Origin: an uncultured Clostridia bacterium
GTDB lineage: Bacteria > Bacillota > Clostridia > TANB77 > CAG-508
NCBI GenBank assembly: GCA_904419095.1
Contig: CAJFQT010000002.1
Coordinates: 1-33,916, forward strand
Direction of reading: 5' to 3'
Length of the DNA stretch: 33,916 nucleotides
Part shown: piece by piece, positions 1 to 8,386 of the stretch
How the letters are laid out: each line of letters starts with the position of its first letter
Position numbering within the stretch: the stretch's first letter is position 1
The notes under the pieces: model-generated
What the model was told of the DNA's origin: nothing
The model's input: only the letters and a program-made list of their open reading frames with translations
The model's database searches: none
Translations under genes and position numbers: made by a program

Positions 1-909
1 ATGAATATGAGAATCAATTTTGCAGGAATAGAAATGAAAAATCCTGTAACTGTAGCAGCAGGGACATTTGGCTATGGGAGAGAATTTGCAAATTTTTTTG
101 ACCTGGGAAAACTAGGAGCAATAATAACAGAAGGAACATCTTTAGGACCTAAAAGTGGAAATAAACCACCTAGAGTTTGTGAGGTATCAAGTGGGATAGT
201 ATCTAACATCGGTCTTCAAAATCCGGGAGTAGAATATTTTGCAAATAATGAATTAGCATTTTTACGAAAATTTGATACTAAAATAATAGTAAATGCTTGT
301 GCAAATTCAATTGAAGAATTTGAAGAATTGTGTAAAATTTTAAATACTTTAGATATAGATGGAGTGGAAATAAATACAGCTTGTCCAAATATGAATGATG
401 AAAATAGAGCATTTGGAAGTACATATGATGGTATAAAAATCTTAACAAAAACAGTAAGAAAAGTACTTCAAAAACCATTGATTATAAAATTAACACCAAA
501 TGTTACAAATATAGGAGAGATAGCAAAAGGTGTAGAAGAAGCGGGGGCTGATGCTATTTCCTTAATAGGAACAATTTCAGCAATGAAGATAGATATATAT
601 AAAAGGAGGTCTATGATAAGTACAAATATTGGAGGACTATCAGGCCCCGCAATAAAACCGATTGCATTAAGAATGGTTTATGAAGTAAAGAAAAAGGTGA
701 AAATTCCTATAATGGGTTTAGGTGGTATAATATCAGGAGAAGATGCAATAGAATTTATGTTGGCTGGAGCAACAGCTATATCAATAGGTGCTGGGAATTT
801 GATAGATCCATATACAAGTATGAAAACAATAGAAGGAATAGAAGAATATATGAGAAAATGTAATATAGAAAATATTTCTGATATTATAGGAAAGATAGAA
901 ATGAATTAA
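1..909 (+). CDS. pyrD: Dihydroorotate dehydrogenase B (NAD+), catalytic subunit
   Basis: Oxidises dihydroorotate to orotate in de novo pyrimidine synthesis; cytosolic FMN TIM-barrel enzyme. The 302-residue length fits class 1B. The N-terminal segment MKNPVTVAAGTFGYG and the substrate loop SNIGLQNPG (about residues 68-76) are typical. The catalytic cysteine is in NTACPN (Cys128), as in class 1B rather than the serine of class 2. The C-terminal phosphate-binding glycine segments GLGGI and GAGNL are present. Class 1B enzymes normally pair with PyrK, an iron-sulfur/FAD subunit usually encoded just upstream; that position is outside the window. The gene begins at base 1, so the ribosome binding site cannot be seen and a slightly earlier start is possible. 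Confidence 0.95.
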   Translation: MNMRINFAGIEMKNPVTVAAGTFGYGREFANFFDLGKLGAIITEGTSLGPKSGNKPPRVCEVSSGIVSNIGLQNPGVEYFANNELAFLRKFDTKIIVNACANSIEEFEELCKILNTLDIDGVEINTACPNMNDENRAFGSTYDGIKILTKTVRKVLQKPLIIKLTPNVTNIGEIAKGVEEAGADAISLIGTISAMKIDIYKRRSMISTNIGGLSGPAIKPIALRMVYEVKKKVKIPIMGLGGIISGEDAIEFMLAGATAISIGAGNLIDPYTSMKTIEGIEEYMRKCNIENISDIIGKIEMN

Positions 910-1114
910 TACTAATTGAAATAGAAATAAGCCTCTTGAAAGGTTGATATATAAATATTTTGTGTCAAAGATTTACAGGCAGACTAAAAATTCTTTGAAA
1001 AGATATTTGTATATTAATCTTTTAAACTATTCTATAAGATTTAATTTGAAAAATAGTAGAAAAATTAAAAGCTTTAAATAAGGCTAAAGAATAAGCATCA
1101 AACAATATTTATGA

Positions 1115-1140
1115 GCCGAGGGAATTTCCCTCGACTTTTT
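1115..1140 (+). terminator. Rho-independent terminator in the pyrD-dapF gap
   Basis: A six-base-pair G+C-rich stem (CGAGGG at 1117-1122 with CCCTCG at 1128-1133) around an AATTT loop is followed by a T-rich tail (1136-1140). It is well placed to end the pyrimidine transcript. The remaining non-coding DNA between 910 and 1294 is A/T-rich, and I recognise no gene or riboswitch in it. Confidence 0.75.
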
Positions 1141-1303
1141 ATGGAGTGCAAAAATTTCTTTTGTTATAGAAAAAGTGAATTGAATTTATAAAATTAAATT
1201 TTGTTTGAGCAATTAAGCTTATGCAGATAATTGTAAGAATAATACATACAACCAAAAAAATCATAAAAGTGCATATTTACAAATATTATTTATTATGATA
1301 ATA

Positions 1304-1332
1304 TTGACAACAGAAGAATATAATTATATTTT
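1304..1332 (+). promoter_or_regulatory. Probable sigma-A promoter of dapF
   Basis: A perfect -35 box TTGACA (1304-1309) is followed after 17 bases by TATTTT (1327-1332); TATATT at a 15-base spacing is an alternative -10. The promoter lies about 35 bases before the preferred dapF start codon. That argues against the longer reading frame beginning at 1295, which would overlap the promoter. Confidence 0.55.
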
Positions 1333-1366
1333 TCTATTTAATAAATACCTAAAGAGGGTGAATAAA

Positions 1367-2200
1367 ATGATAAAATTTACAAAAATGCAAGGGCTAGGGA
1401 ATGATTATGTTTATATTGATGCAATCCATCAAAATATAGAAAACGAATCAACCCTAGCTCAATTTGTTAGTAACAGAAACTTTGGTATAGGATCAGATGG
1501 TTTGATACTTATATGTAAAAGTAATGTCGCAGACTTTAAAATGAGGATGTTTAACTCAGATGGAACAGAAGCAGAAATGTGTGGTAATGGTATCAGATGT
1601 GTCGGAAAATTCGTATATGATAAAGGATTGACAAACAAGACACAAATTACAGTAGAAACATTAGCAGGCATAAAGAAATTGAACTTAAATACAAAGGAAG
1701 GAAAAGTAGAAACTGTAAAAGTAGATATGGGTATTCCAATATTAAAACCAGAAGAGATACCAGTAATATCTAAAGAAAATCCAGTAAGAAACTTAAAAAT
1801 CGAAGCAGAAGGAAAAGAATTTAAATTTACATGTGTTTCAATGGGAAATCCACATGCAATTACAATTGTAGAGAATACAGAAAAGTTTGATGTACAAAAA
1901 TATGGAAAAATTATAGAAATAGACAAAAGTTTTCTTAGAAGAATAAATGTAGAATTTGTTCAAATAATTGATAAAAACAATATAAAAATGAGAGTTTGGG
2001 AAAGAGGAGCAGGAGAAACACTAGCCTGTGGAACAGGTGCCTGTGCCAGTGTAGTATCATGTGTATTAAATGACTATACAGAAAGAAATGTAGTTGTACA
2101 GCTTTTAGGTGGAAATCTAGAAATAGAATGGAGTGAAAAAGACAACCACGTGTATATGACAGGTCCAGCAGTAACTGTTTTTGAAGGAGAATTAATATAA
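1367..2200 (+). CDS. dapF: Diaminopimelate epimerase
   Basis: Converts LL-diaminopimelate to meso-diaminopimelate for lysine and peptidoglycan synthesis; PLP-independent two-base cysteine racemase in the cytosol. Both catalytic cysteine motifs are clear: EMCGNGIRC in the N-terminal half and LACGTGACA in the C-terminal half. The substrate segment GLGNDYVY is at the very N-terminus. I start at ATG 1367 (277 residues) because GAGGGTG lies just upstream and family members begin at this methionine. The open frame extends upstream to 1295, but those residues are not DapF-like and overlap a promoter. It sits directly before the diaminopimelate aminotransferase, the preceding step of the pathway. Confidence 0.95.
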   Translation: MIKFTKMQGLGNDYVYIDAIHQNIENESTLAQFVSNRNFGIGSDGLILICKSNVADFKMRMFNSDGTEAEMCGNGIRCVGKFVYDKGLTNKTQITVETLAGIKKLNLNTKEGKVETVKVDMGIPILKPEEIPVISKENPVRNLKIEAEGKEFKFTCVSMGNPHAITIVENTEKFDVQKYGKIIEIDKSFLRRINVEFVQIIDKNNIKMRVWERGAGETLACGTGACASVVSCVLNDYTERNVVVQLLGGNLEIEWSEKDNHVYMTGPAVTVFEGELI

Positions 2201-2252
2201 GTATTAAAATGAATGAAAGAAAGATAAGTTTGAGAAGGGAATGAGAGATAAT

Positions 2253-3492
2253 ATGAGTTATATAAATGAAAACTTTTTAGAATTACAAGATAGTTACTTA
2301 TTTTCTACAATAGCAAAAAAAGTAGCTGAATACACAGAAAATAATCCAGAGAAAGAAGTCATAAAATTAGGGATAGGAGATGTAACAAAACCAATAGTAC
2401 CAGCTTGTATTGAAGCAATGCATAAAGCAGTTGATGAGATTGCAACAATAGAAGGATTTAAAGGATATGGACCAGAGCAAGGATATGAATTTTTAAGAAA
2501 AGCAATTGCAATAAATGATTATAAGTTAAGAAAAATAGAAATAGAAGAAGACGAAATATTTGTATCAGATGGAGCAAAGTGTGACTCTCGGAAATATAGT
2601 AGACATTTTTGCAAAAGAAAACAAAGTAGCAATAACAGATCCAGTATATCCAGTATACTTAGATACAAATGTAATGTCAGGAAGAAGCGGTAAATATAAT
2701 GAAGAAACAGGAAAATATGAAAACATTATATATTTACCAGTAACAGTAGAAAATAACTTTAAACCAGAATTACCAAAAGAAAAAGTAGATATAATATATT
2801 TATGTTTTCCAAACAATCCAACAGGAACAGTTTTAACAAAGCAGGAATTAAAAGAATGGATTGATTATGCAAAAGAAAATAAAGCAATAATCCTATATGA
2901 TTCAGCATATGAAGCATTCATAGAAGAAGAAAACATTCCACACAGCATATATGAAATAGAAGGAGCAAAAGAAGTAGCAATAGAATTCAAAAGTTTTTCA
3001 AAAACAGCAGGATTTACTGGAGTAAGATGTGCATACACAGTAGTACCAAAACAAGTAAAAGGATATACAAAAAAAGGAGAAGAAATAAGTCTAAACAAGC
3101 TATGGAACAGAAGAACAACAACAAAATTCAATGGAGTATCATACATAGTACAAAGAGCAGCAGAAGCAACATATTCAGAAGAAGGAAAAAAACAAATAGA
3201 AGAAAATATAAAATATTACAAAGAAAATGCCAAAATAATAAAGCAAGGACTAGAAAAAGCAGGATTCAAAGTATATGGAGCGATAAACTCACCATACATA
3301 TGGCTAAAAGTACCAGAAGGAATATCATCATGGGAATTTTTTGACAAACTACTTAAAGAAGTAAACATTGTAGGAACACCAGGAAGTGGATTTGGTCCAA
3401 GTGGAGAAGGATATTTTAGACTAACAGCATTTGCAACAAGAGAAAATACAATAAAAGCAATGCAAAGAATAGAAAACTGGAAAAGGGATTAA
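2253..3492 (+). CDS. dapL: LL-diaminopimelate aminotransferase, reading frame split by a +1 shift at a CGG codon
   Basis: Makes LL-diaminopimelate directly from tetrahydrodipicolinate; PLP fold-type I aminotransferase. The 5' part (to about 2588) encodes the N-terminus, including KLGIGDVTKP and GFKGYGPEQGY. The sequence up to DGAKCDS is in one frame, and GNIVDIFAKENKVAITDP continues in the +1 frame. Joined, they give about 412 residues, the normal family length. The lysine that binds PLP is in SFSKTAGFTG and the arginine-containing GSGFGPSGEGYFR lies near the end. The break is a single surplus base: codon TCT (2586-2588) is followed by in-frame CGG (2589-2591), and skipping C2589 restores GGA. 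Nothing else is degraded, so this is either a sequencing error, a very recent mutation or a recoding site. Start 2253 is preferred over ATG 2241, which touches the AAGGGA. Confidence 0.85.
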
Positions 3493-3541
3493 GGGACGGT
3501 CCTCAAAATCCCTCCTAGAAGGGATTTTGGGGACGGACCTT
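3492..3541. repeat. 50-bp palindromic repeat, left copy
   Basis: Contains a 9-bp stem AAAATCCCT/AGGGATTTT flanked by GGGACGGTCC and GGGACGGACC. It matches the reverse complement of 4178-4227 at 46 of 50 positions and begins on the last base of the dapL stop codon. Similar GGGACGG-type dyads recur in many clostridial genomes, where they behave like REP sequences; that link is from memory and inferential. Confidence 0.8.
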
Positions 3542-3630
3542 AAAAAAATTGAAAAAACAAGAAAAAATTTTAAATATATTTGATTAGTAGATGATGATGA
3601 TTAATTAAAAAATTAAAAAAGTTTGTAGTA

Positions 3631-3765
3631 GAAAATATAGCTATTGTATTATAAATGATATCTATAAGAAAGACAGAAAAATATAATTTATTTTATTATG
3701 AATAACTTATAGATGTCATTTGTTATTTTCAGAAATAAGCTATATTTTCTTTTTTTATTTTTGGA
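3631..3765 (+). terminator. Long A/T-rich hairpin followed by a T-run, likely terminator region after dapL
   Basis: GAAAATATAGCT (3631-3642) pairs perfectly with AGCTATATTTTC (3738-3749). Inside it, 3653-3668 pairs with 3706-3721 with one mismatch. The outer arm is followed immediately by a T-rich run. It could end dapL transcription or be the core of a small mobile element, since it lies between the two inverted 50-bp repeats. Confidence 0.5.
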
Positions 3766-3897
3766 AAACTTGATGTTTACTTAAATTTAATAATATTTTT
3801 CAAAAAAAGTATAAATTATTATGTAATAATACAAAATAAGAAGGAATAATTTTTTAATAAGTTAATAATATAATAAATTATTTTTAAGAAAAATAGT

Positions 3898-4165
3898 GTA
3901 CAAAAAGTAATGAATTAGATTATTAAAAGTTTTTGTACTAAAAGTAATAGAGAAAATTGTTAAAAGTTTATCACACTAAAAGCAATAAATTAGATTTATT
4001 AAAATGTTATTGCAGTAAAAGAGATAAAATAAAGTGTCAAAATTATTTCAATAAAAATAATAAATTAGAACATTAGAAAATTATAGCAATAAAAAATTGA
4101 TAGGTTATTGTATTTAAAAAATATTGTAATAAAAGATTAATAAATAACATTATTGAAAAAATTTA
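3898..4165. repeat. Degenerate tandem repeat, about seven units of 36-40 bp
   Basis: Units begin near 3898, 3935, 3973, 4012, 4048, 4086 and 4126. They share a loose pattern: xxACTAAAAGTAATAAATT, then an A/T-rich tail resembling ATTAAAAG. No unit has an open frame or a ribosome binding site. The rest of 3542-4177 shows no coding potential. Confidence 0.55.
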
Positions 4166-4177
4166 AAAAAAATTTTC

Positions 4178-4227
4178 AAGGACCGTCCCCAAAATCCCTC
4201 CTAGAAGGGATTTTAAGGACCGTCCCT
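4178..4227. repeat. 50-bp palindromic repeat, right copy (inverted relative to 3492-3541)
   Basis: Has the same 24-bp core as the left copy (AAAATCCCT, six-base loop, AGGGATTTT) flanked by GGACCGTCCCC and GGACCGTCCCT. With 3492-3541 it brackets 736 bp of non-coding DNA. It ends 27 bp before the start codon of the first polysaccharide gene. Confidence 0.8.
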
Positions 4228-4253
4228 AAATCCCTGTTTTGAAGGAGGCTTTT

Positions 4254-5453
4254 ATGAGGAATATAAAATTTTCTCCGCCTGATATAACAAATAAAGAAAT
4301 TAGAGAAGTAGTAAAGACTTTGAAGTCTGGATGGATTACTACTGGGCCTAAGACAAAGCTTTTTGAAAAAAGAATAGCGGATTTTTGTGGAACTGATATG
4401 GCTGTGTGTTTTAATTCTTGTACTGCTGGTCTTGAACTTATTTTGAGAGTTTTGGGTATAGGTAGTGGTGATGAGGTTATTGTTCCAGCATATACGTATA
4501 CTGCTTCTGCTAGTGTGATTGCTCATGTTGGGGCTGATATTGTTTTTGTTGATAATGATAAGGATAGTTTTTTTATTGATTATGAAGAATTGGAGAGTAA
4601 GATTTCTGAGAGGACTAAAGCTATAATTTTGGTTGATTTGGCTGGCGTACCAGCAGATTATTCTAAAACTTATGAAATTATAAATAGGAATTTGGATAAG
4701 TTTAGGGCTGAAAATGAAGTTCAAGAGGAATTTGGAAGAATTGTTTTGATTTCTGATTCTGCACATTCTTTTGGGGCTGAGTATTATGGAAATAGGGCGG
4801 GAAGTTTAGCTGATTTTACTAGCTTTTCTTTTCATGCTGTTAAAAACTTAACGACTGCAGAGGGGGGAGCTGTTACTTGGAAGAGTTTTGATGGTATTGA
4901 TAGTGATTTTTTGTATAAGTTGTTTTTGTTGTATTCATTACATGGACAAAATAAGGATGCTCTTCAAAAAACTAAGTTGGGGGCTTGGGAGTATGATATT
5001 CAATTTCCTGCATACAAATATAATATGACAGATATAATGGCTTCAATAGGTATTGCACAATTAAATAGGTATGATAAGTTGCTTAAGAAACGAAGGAGTT
5101 TGATTAATTTATATAATGAAAATTTAAAGGATTGTAATGTACAAATTTTGAATCACTATACAGAGAATTTGAATTCTAGTGGACATTTGTATTTGCTTAG
5201 ATTGTTGGGAAAAGGTGAAGAGGATAGGAATGAATTTATAAGAAAAATGGCTGATTTTGGTGTTCCACTTAATGTGCATTATAAGCCTTTACCTATGATG
5301 ACTGCTTATAAAAGGTTGGGATTTAGAATTGAGAATTTTCCAAATAGTTTTGATGTTTATAAGAATGAGGTTACTTTACCATTACATACGTTATTAAGCA
5401 AAAAGGACATAAATTATATTAGTAAAACTTTTAAAAGGATATTGGAGAATTGA
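4254..5453 (+). CDS. DegT/DnrJ/EryC1/StrS-family PLP sugar aminotransferase
   Basis: Transfers an amino group to a nucleotide-linked keto-sugar to make an amino-sugar precursor for the surface polysaccharide. 399 residues, the usual family length. The cofactor region PAYTYTASASV (about 78-88), the aspartate segment LISDSAHSFGA and the lysine that forms the Schiff base in SFHAVKNLTTAEGG (Lys197) are all present. ATG 4254 is chosen because AAGGAGG ends five bases upstream; the open frame could begin at TTG 4239, but that overlaps this ribosome binding site. It is followed after seven bases by a phosphoglycosyltransferase and then an acetyltransferase. The trio resembles the PglE-PglC-PglD type of arrangement, although the exact sugar (4-amino-4,6-dideoxy type) is inference. 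Confidence 0.9.
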   Translation: MRNIKFSPPDITNKEIREVVKTLKSGWITTGPKTKLFEKRIADFCGTDMAVCFNSCTAGLELILRVLGIGSGDEVIVPAYTYTASASVIAHVGADIVFVDNDKDSFFIDYEELESKISERTKAIILVDLAGVPADYSKTYEIINRNLDKFRAENEVQEEFGRIVLISDSAHSFGAEYYGNRAGSLADFTSFSFHAVKNLTTAEGGAVTWKSFDGIDSDFLYKLFLLYSLHGQNKDALQKTKLGAWEYDIQFPAYKYNMTDIMASIGIAQLNRYDKLLKKRRSLINLYNENLKDCNVQILNHYTENLNSSGHLYLLRLLGKGEEDRNEFIRKMADFGVPLNVHYKPLPMMTAYKRLGFRIENFPNSFDVYKNEVTLPLHTLLSKKDINYISKTFKRILEN

Positions 5454-5460
5454 TAGAGAT

Positions 5461-6048
5461 ATGTATAAATACTTTATAAAAAGATTATTGGATGTTATTT
5501 TGGCAATAGCATTGTTACCTTTATTGCTGGTAATCACGGTTTTGGTTGCTCCTTTTATATTTTTAGAGGATAAGGGTTCGGTGTTTTATATTTCTGATAG
5601 ACTGGGAAAAAAGGGAAGGGTTTTTAAGATGTATAAGTTTAGAACTATGAAGGAGAATTCTCGTGATATTAGAAATGCTGATGGTTCAACTTATAATGGT
5701 GAGTACGATTCTAGGGTTACAAAGGTCGGAAGATTTTTGAGAAGAACTAGTATTGATGAGTTGCCTCAGATTTTGAATGTGCTTAGGGGAGAAATGTCTT
5801 TTATTGGGCCAAGACCTGATTTGCCAGAGCATATATTACTGTATACAAAGGAGGAGAAGAGAAAGTTGAAGGTTAGACCTGGTATTACGGGGTATAATCA
5901 GGCTTATTTTAGGAATTCTATTAGGTGGAAGGATAAGATTAGAAATGATTTGTATTATATTGATAATATTTCTTTGTGGATGGATTTGAGGATTTTTTTG
6001 AGGACTTTTGTTTCGGTGTTTAGGAAGGATTTGATTTATTCGAAATGA
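5461..6048 (+). CDS. Initiating sugar transferase (PglC/WcaJ-type phosphoglycosyltransferase)
   Basis: Transfers the first sugar phosphate from a UDP-sugar to undecaprenyl phosphate at the membrane. At 195 residues it is the minimal PglC/EpsL-type form, with one N-terminal hydrophobic hairpin (about residues 11-34) and no extra membrane domain. Family motifs appear in order: KFRTM, SIDELPQILNVLRGEMS, FIGPRPDLPEH and RPGITGY. The Asp-Glu pair in the DELPQ motif is the catalytic dyad of this family. The preceding aminotransferase and following acetyltransferase suggest that the first sugar is an N-acylated amino-deoxy-hexose; this is inferred. Confidence 0.92.
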   Translation: MYKYFIKRLLDVILAIALLPLLLVITVLVAPFIFLEDKGSVFYISDRLGKKGRVFKMYKFRTMKENSRDIRNADGSTYNGEYDSRVTKVGRFLRRTSIDELPQILNVLRGEMSFIGPRPDLPEHILLYTKEEKRKLKVRPGITGYNQAYFRNSIRWKDKIRNDLYYIDNISLWMDLRIFLRTFVSVFRKDLIYSK

Positions 6049-6055
6049 TATGGCC

Positions 6056-6268
6056 GCCCAAGTGCTTGATATTATTATAATTTTAAATTTATTCCTACTC
6101 ATTTCATTCAGAAAGAAATTGTAGGGCTCTCTCATGAGCCTCTTTCACTCAGGCCCTTTCATTCTTCAAGTCCGTGAACATTCCTCATTCGATAGCCCAA
6201 CAATTTCTATTCTTCATTCCAATCGAACGGAATAAATTTAAAATTATAATAATATCAAGCACTTGGGC
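6056..6268. mobile_element. MITE-like hairpin element with perfect 40-bp terminal inverted repeats
   Basis: Bases 6056-6095 (starting GCCCAAGTGCTTGATATTAT) are the exact reverse complement of 6229-6268. The arms continue imperfectly inward (CATTCAGAAAGAAATTGTAGGGCT against AGCCCAACAATTTCTATTCTTC). No protein is encoded; an apparent reverse frame is only the repeat itself. A 53-bp internal part (6092-6144) recurs at 12988-13040. The 6049-6343 gap holds nothing else recognisable. Non-autonomous mobile element is the simplest reading. Confidence 0.7.
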
Positions 6269-6343
6269 TACTCTACAATAAATTATTTTTTGCTATTTTG
6301 GAAGAGCATGGGAAAGGGGACGTAAGATTTAAATATTAATGAT

Positions 6344-7105
6344 ATGAATTTTAATAATGATAGATTTTCTTTGAAATTTTTAGAGTGGGATACGGGGTTT
6401 TTTGGTGTTAATTCTGCAAAACTTGTTCTAAAAAATGAAATTTTTAATAAGGATATAGAGAGTATAGAAAATCAAATTTCTTTGAATGGATATGAGTTTG
6501 TTACTGTTGTGAATGTGAATAATAATGCTCATAATAATAGATTAATTTATAGGCTGGGTGATGTTTTTTTGGCTGATGTTAATGTTCAGTTTGAGAAATG
6601 TATAAATGTGATGGAGTTGGAGTGCGGTGAGAACTTTGGGGTTAATGAAGATGAGGGTAAGGTAGTTGTTAGTAATAATGTTAGTTTTAATGGGGATATA
6701 TTGGGTATTTCACAGGATGAGTTTAAGTATTCAAGATTTTTTGTGGATAGGAATTTGATTAATTCGAATAATGTTTATTTGGAGTGGACTAGGAATTCTT
6801 TTGGGAGAGAGGATAAATTTTTTGCTTGTTATGAAGAAGAGAATAGAGTAGATGGGTTTGTGATATTTTCTTTTGGAGATAAAATGGATACCTTGATAAT
6901 TGAGTTGATTGCTGTAAGAAGTGAAGTGCAGGGAAATGGGATAGGAAGTTCTTTATTGAGTGGTATTGAGGTGTACGCAAGTAGAAATTTGGTTCATTCT
7001 ATTAGGGTAGGGACACAGCTTGATAATATAAGGGCACAAAATTTTTACGTAAAAAATGGTTTTAAACATATTTATAATAATTCGATTTATCATTTATGGA
7101 GATAG
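6344..7105 (+). CDS. GNAT-family N-acetyltransferase, probably acting on an amino sugar
   Basis: 253 residues. The C-terminal half carries a GNAT fold: IELIAVRSEVQGNGIGSSLL is the acetyl-CoA-binding motif A (Q/R-x-x-G-x-G), followed by NIRAQNFYVKNGF. The N-terminal half has no motif I recognise, but the two-part layout and length resemble WecD-like dTDP-4-amino-sugar acetyltransferases. The genomic context (aminotransferase and phosphoglycosyltransferase just upstream) supports acetylation of the 4-amino sugar. No good ribosome binding site is seen before ATG 6344. The upstream DNA is occupied by the inverted-repeat element at 6056-6268, so expression may depend on read-through. Confidence 0.8.
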   Translation: MNFNNDRFSLKFLEWDTGFFGVNSAKLVLKNEIFNKDIESIENQISLNGYEFVTVVNVNNNAHNNRLIYRLGDVFLADVNVQFEKCINVMELECGENFGVNEDEGKVVVSNNVSFNGDILGISQDEFKYSRFFVDRNLINSNNVYLEWTRNSFGREDKFFACYEEENRVDGFVIFSFGDKMDTLIIELIAVRSEVQGNGIGSSLLSGIEVYASRNLVHSIRVGTQLDNIRAQNFYVKNGFKHIYNNSIYHLWR

Positions 7106-7117
7106 AAAGGGTGTAAT

Positions 7118-8347
7118 ATGAATATTTTATATATAGCTTCTATATTTCCAACACCACAAGAAGGAGAGAATTTGTATACTAATTTGGCGAGTGAACTTGT
7201 GGAGAGTGGTCATAAGGTTACCGTTATTGTTTCTGAAGAGAAGAGGAAGATTGATGATACTAAAGTTTTTAGGGAGAGAAATTATAATGTTATTCGCGTT
7301 AGAACAGGAAATCTATATGAAATTGGAAGTGTGGAGAAGGCAATTTCTTTCGTAACTTTGCAGTCTAAGATGAAGAATGCAATTAATAAATATTTGTCAG
7401 ATGAGAAGTTTGATATGATAGTTTTTATGTCTCCACCTGTGACTATGTATAGTGTAGTGAATTTTGCAATGAAGAAGTATAATTGTTTTTCATATTTGAT
7501 GCAAAAAGATATTTTTCCACAAAATGCGGTAGATTTGAAAATAATGACAAAATGTAATCCTGCATATTGGTATTTTAGACATAAGGAGAAGGAACTTTAT
7601 AAAATTTCAACAGTTATAGGATGTATGTCGGAGAAGAATAAAGAATATTTGTTAAAGCATAATAAGTATTTAGATTGTGCAAAGCTTCAAATTTTTCCTA
7701 ATACTACAAAATTAAATAGAGAAGAAGAGTATATAGATGATGCCATGCAAATTAAGAGGAGATATGGTATACCGGAAAATAGAGTGATAATAACTTATGG
7801 GGGGAATTTTGGAAAGCCACAGGGAATTGATTTTTTAATACAGATTTTAGGTGTTTATAAAGATAATAAAAATGTTGAGTTTCTTTTAGTTGGCAAGGGA
7901 ACAGAGAAAGAAAAGTTATATAGATATATAAAAGAAAAGAATATTGAAAATGTAAAACTTATAAATTTTTTGAATAGTGAAGAGTTTTCTAAAATTTTAA
8001 AAATTTCAGATATTGGTTTAGTGCTTTTGGATTATAGGTTTACAATTCCTAATATTCCATCAAAGACTTTAACATATTTTAAGAATAGGGTCCCTATAAT
8101 GGCTGCAACAGATAATAATACGGATTTTAAACAAATGTTAGAAGATAGTGGGGCTGGATTATGGTGTGAATCTAATGATGTTTATAGTTTTAAAGAAAAG
8201 TTGGATTTTTTGATTGCTAATAAAAAAGTGAGAAAAGAAATGGGGGAGAATGGCAGATTGTTTTTAGAAAAAAATTTGACAACTGAAGTGTCTGTGAAAA
8301 TTTTAGAAGATACTTTTAGGAACTTAAAAAATGTTAATAAGTGTTAA
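7118..8347 (+). CDS. Glycosyltransferase family 4 (WbuB-like)
   Basis: GT-B fold glycosyltransferase of 409 residues. The N-terminal Rossmann half begins NILYIASIFPTPQEGENLYTNLA. The C-terminal donor-binding half shows ITYGGNFGKPQG, FLLVGKGTEKEKL, SDIGLVLLD and IPSKTLTYFKNRVPIMA. The gene precedes the CapE/F/G genes. In characterised fnlABC-wbuB clusters, a WbuB-type enzyme transfers N-acetyl-L-fucosamine, so that acceptor role is a reasonable but untested inference. AAAGGG lies before the ATG. It is 12 bp after the acetyltransferase and probably shares its transcript. Confidence 0.88.
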   Translation: MNILYIASIFPTPQEGENLYTNLASELVESGHKVTVIVSEEKRKIDDTKVFRERNYNVIRVRTGNLYEIGSVEKAISFVTLQSKMKNAINKYLSDEKFDMIVFMSPPVTMYSVVNFAMKKYNCFSYLMQKDIFPQNAVDLKIMTKCNPAYWYFRHKEKELYKISTVIGCMSEKNKEYLLKHNKYLDCAKLQIFPNTTKLNREEEYIDDAMQIKRRYGIPENRVIITYGGNFGKPQGIDFLIQILGVYKDNKNVEFLLVGKGTEKEKLYRYIKEKNIENVKLINFLNSEEFSKILKISDIGLVLLDYRFTIPNIPSKTLTYFKNRVPIMAATDNNTDFKQMLEDSGAGLWCESNDVYSFKEKLDFLIANKKVRKEMGENGRLFLEKNLTTEVSVKILEDTFRNLKNVNKC

Positions 8348-8386
8348 TAAATGATTAGTTTATTAATATAGATTGGAGATGGTAGA

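Noticed and set aside
910..1294. Lysine-type or other riboswitch before dapF
   Set aside because: Only a simple terminator hairpin and a promoter are visible; no conserved riboswitch core could be recognised.
1295..1366. Longer dapF start giving 24 extra residues
   Set aside because: The added residues are not DapF-like, overlap a TTGACA promoter, and the downstream ATG has a good ribosome binding site.
3898..4165. Possible CRISPR array
   Set aside because: Units are strongly diverged, there is no constant repeat separated by unique spacers, and no cas genes are present.
5836..6135. Minus-strand frame starting MREPYNFFLN, with a similar start in the frame at 12858-13211
   Set aside because: The shared residues come only from the repeated DNA element; the frames then diverge and lie antisense to real glycosyl genes, with no ribosome binding site logic.
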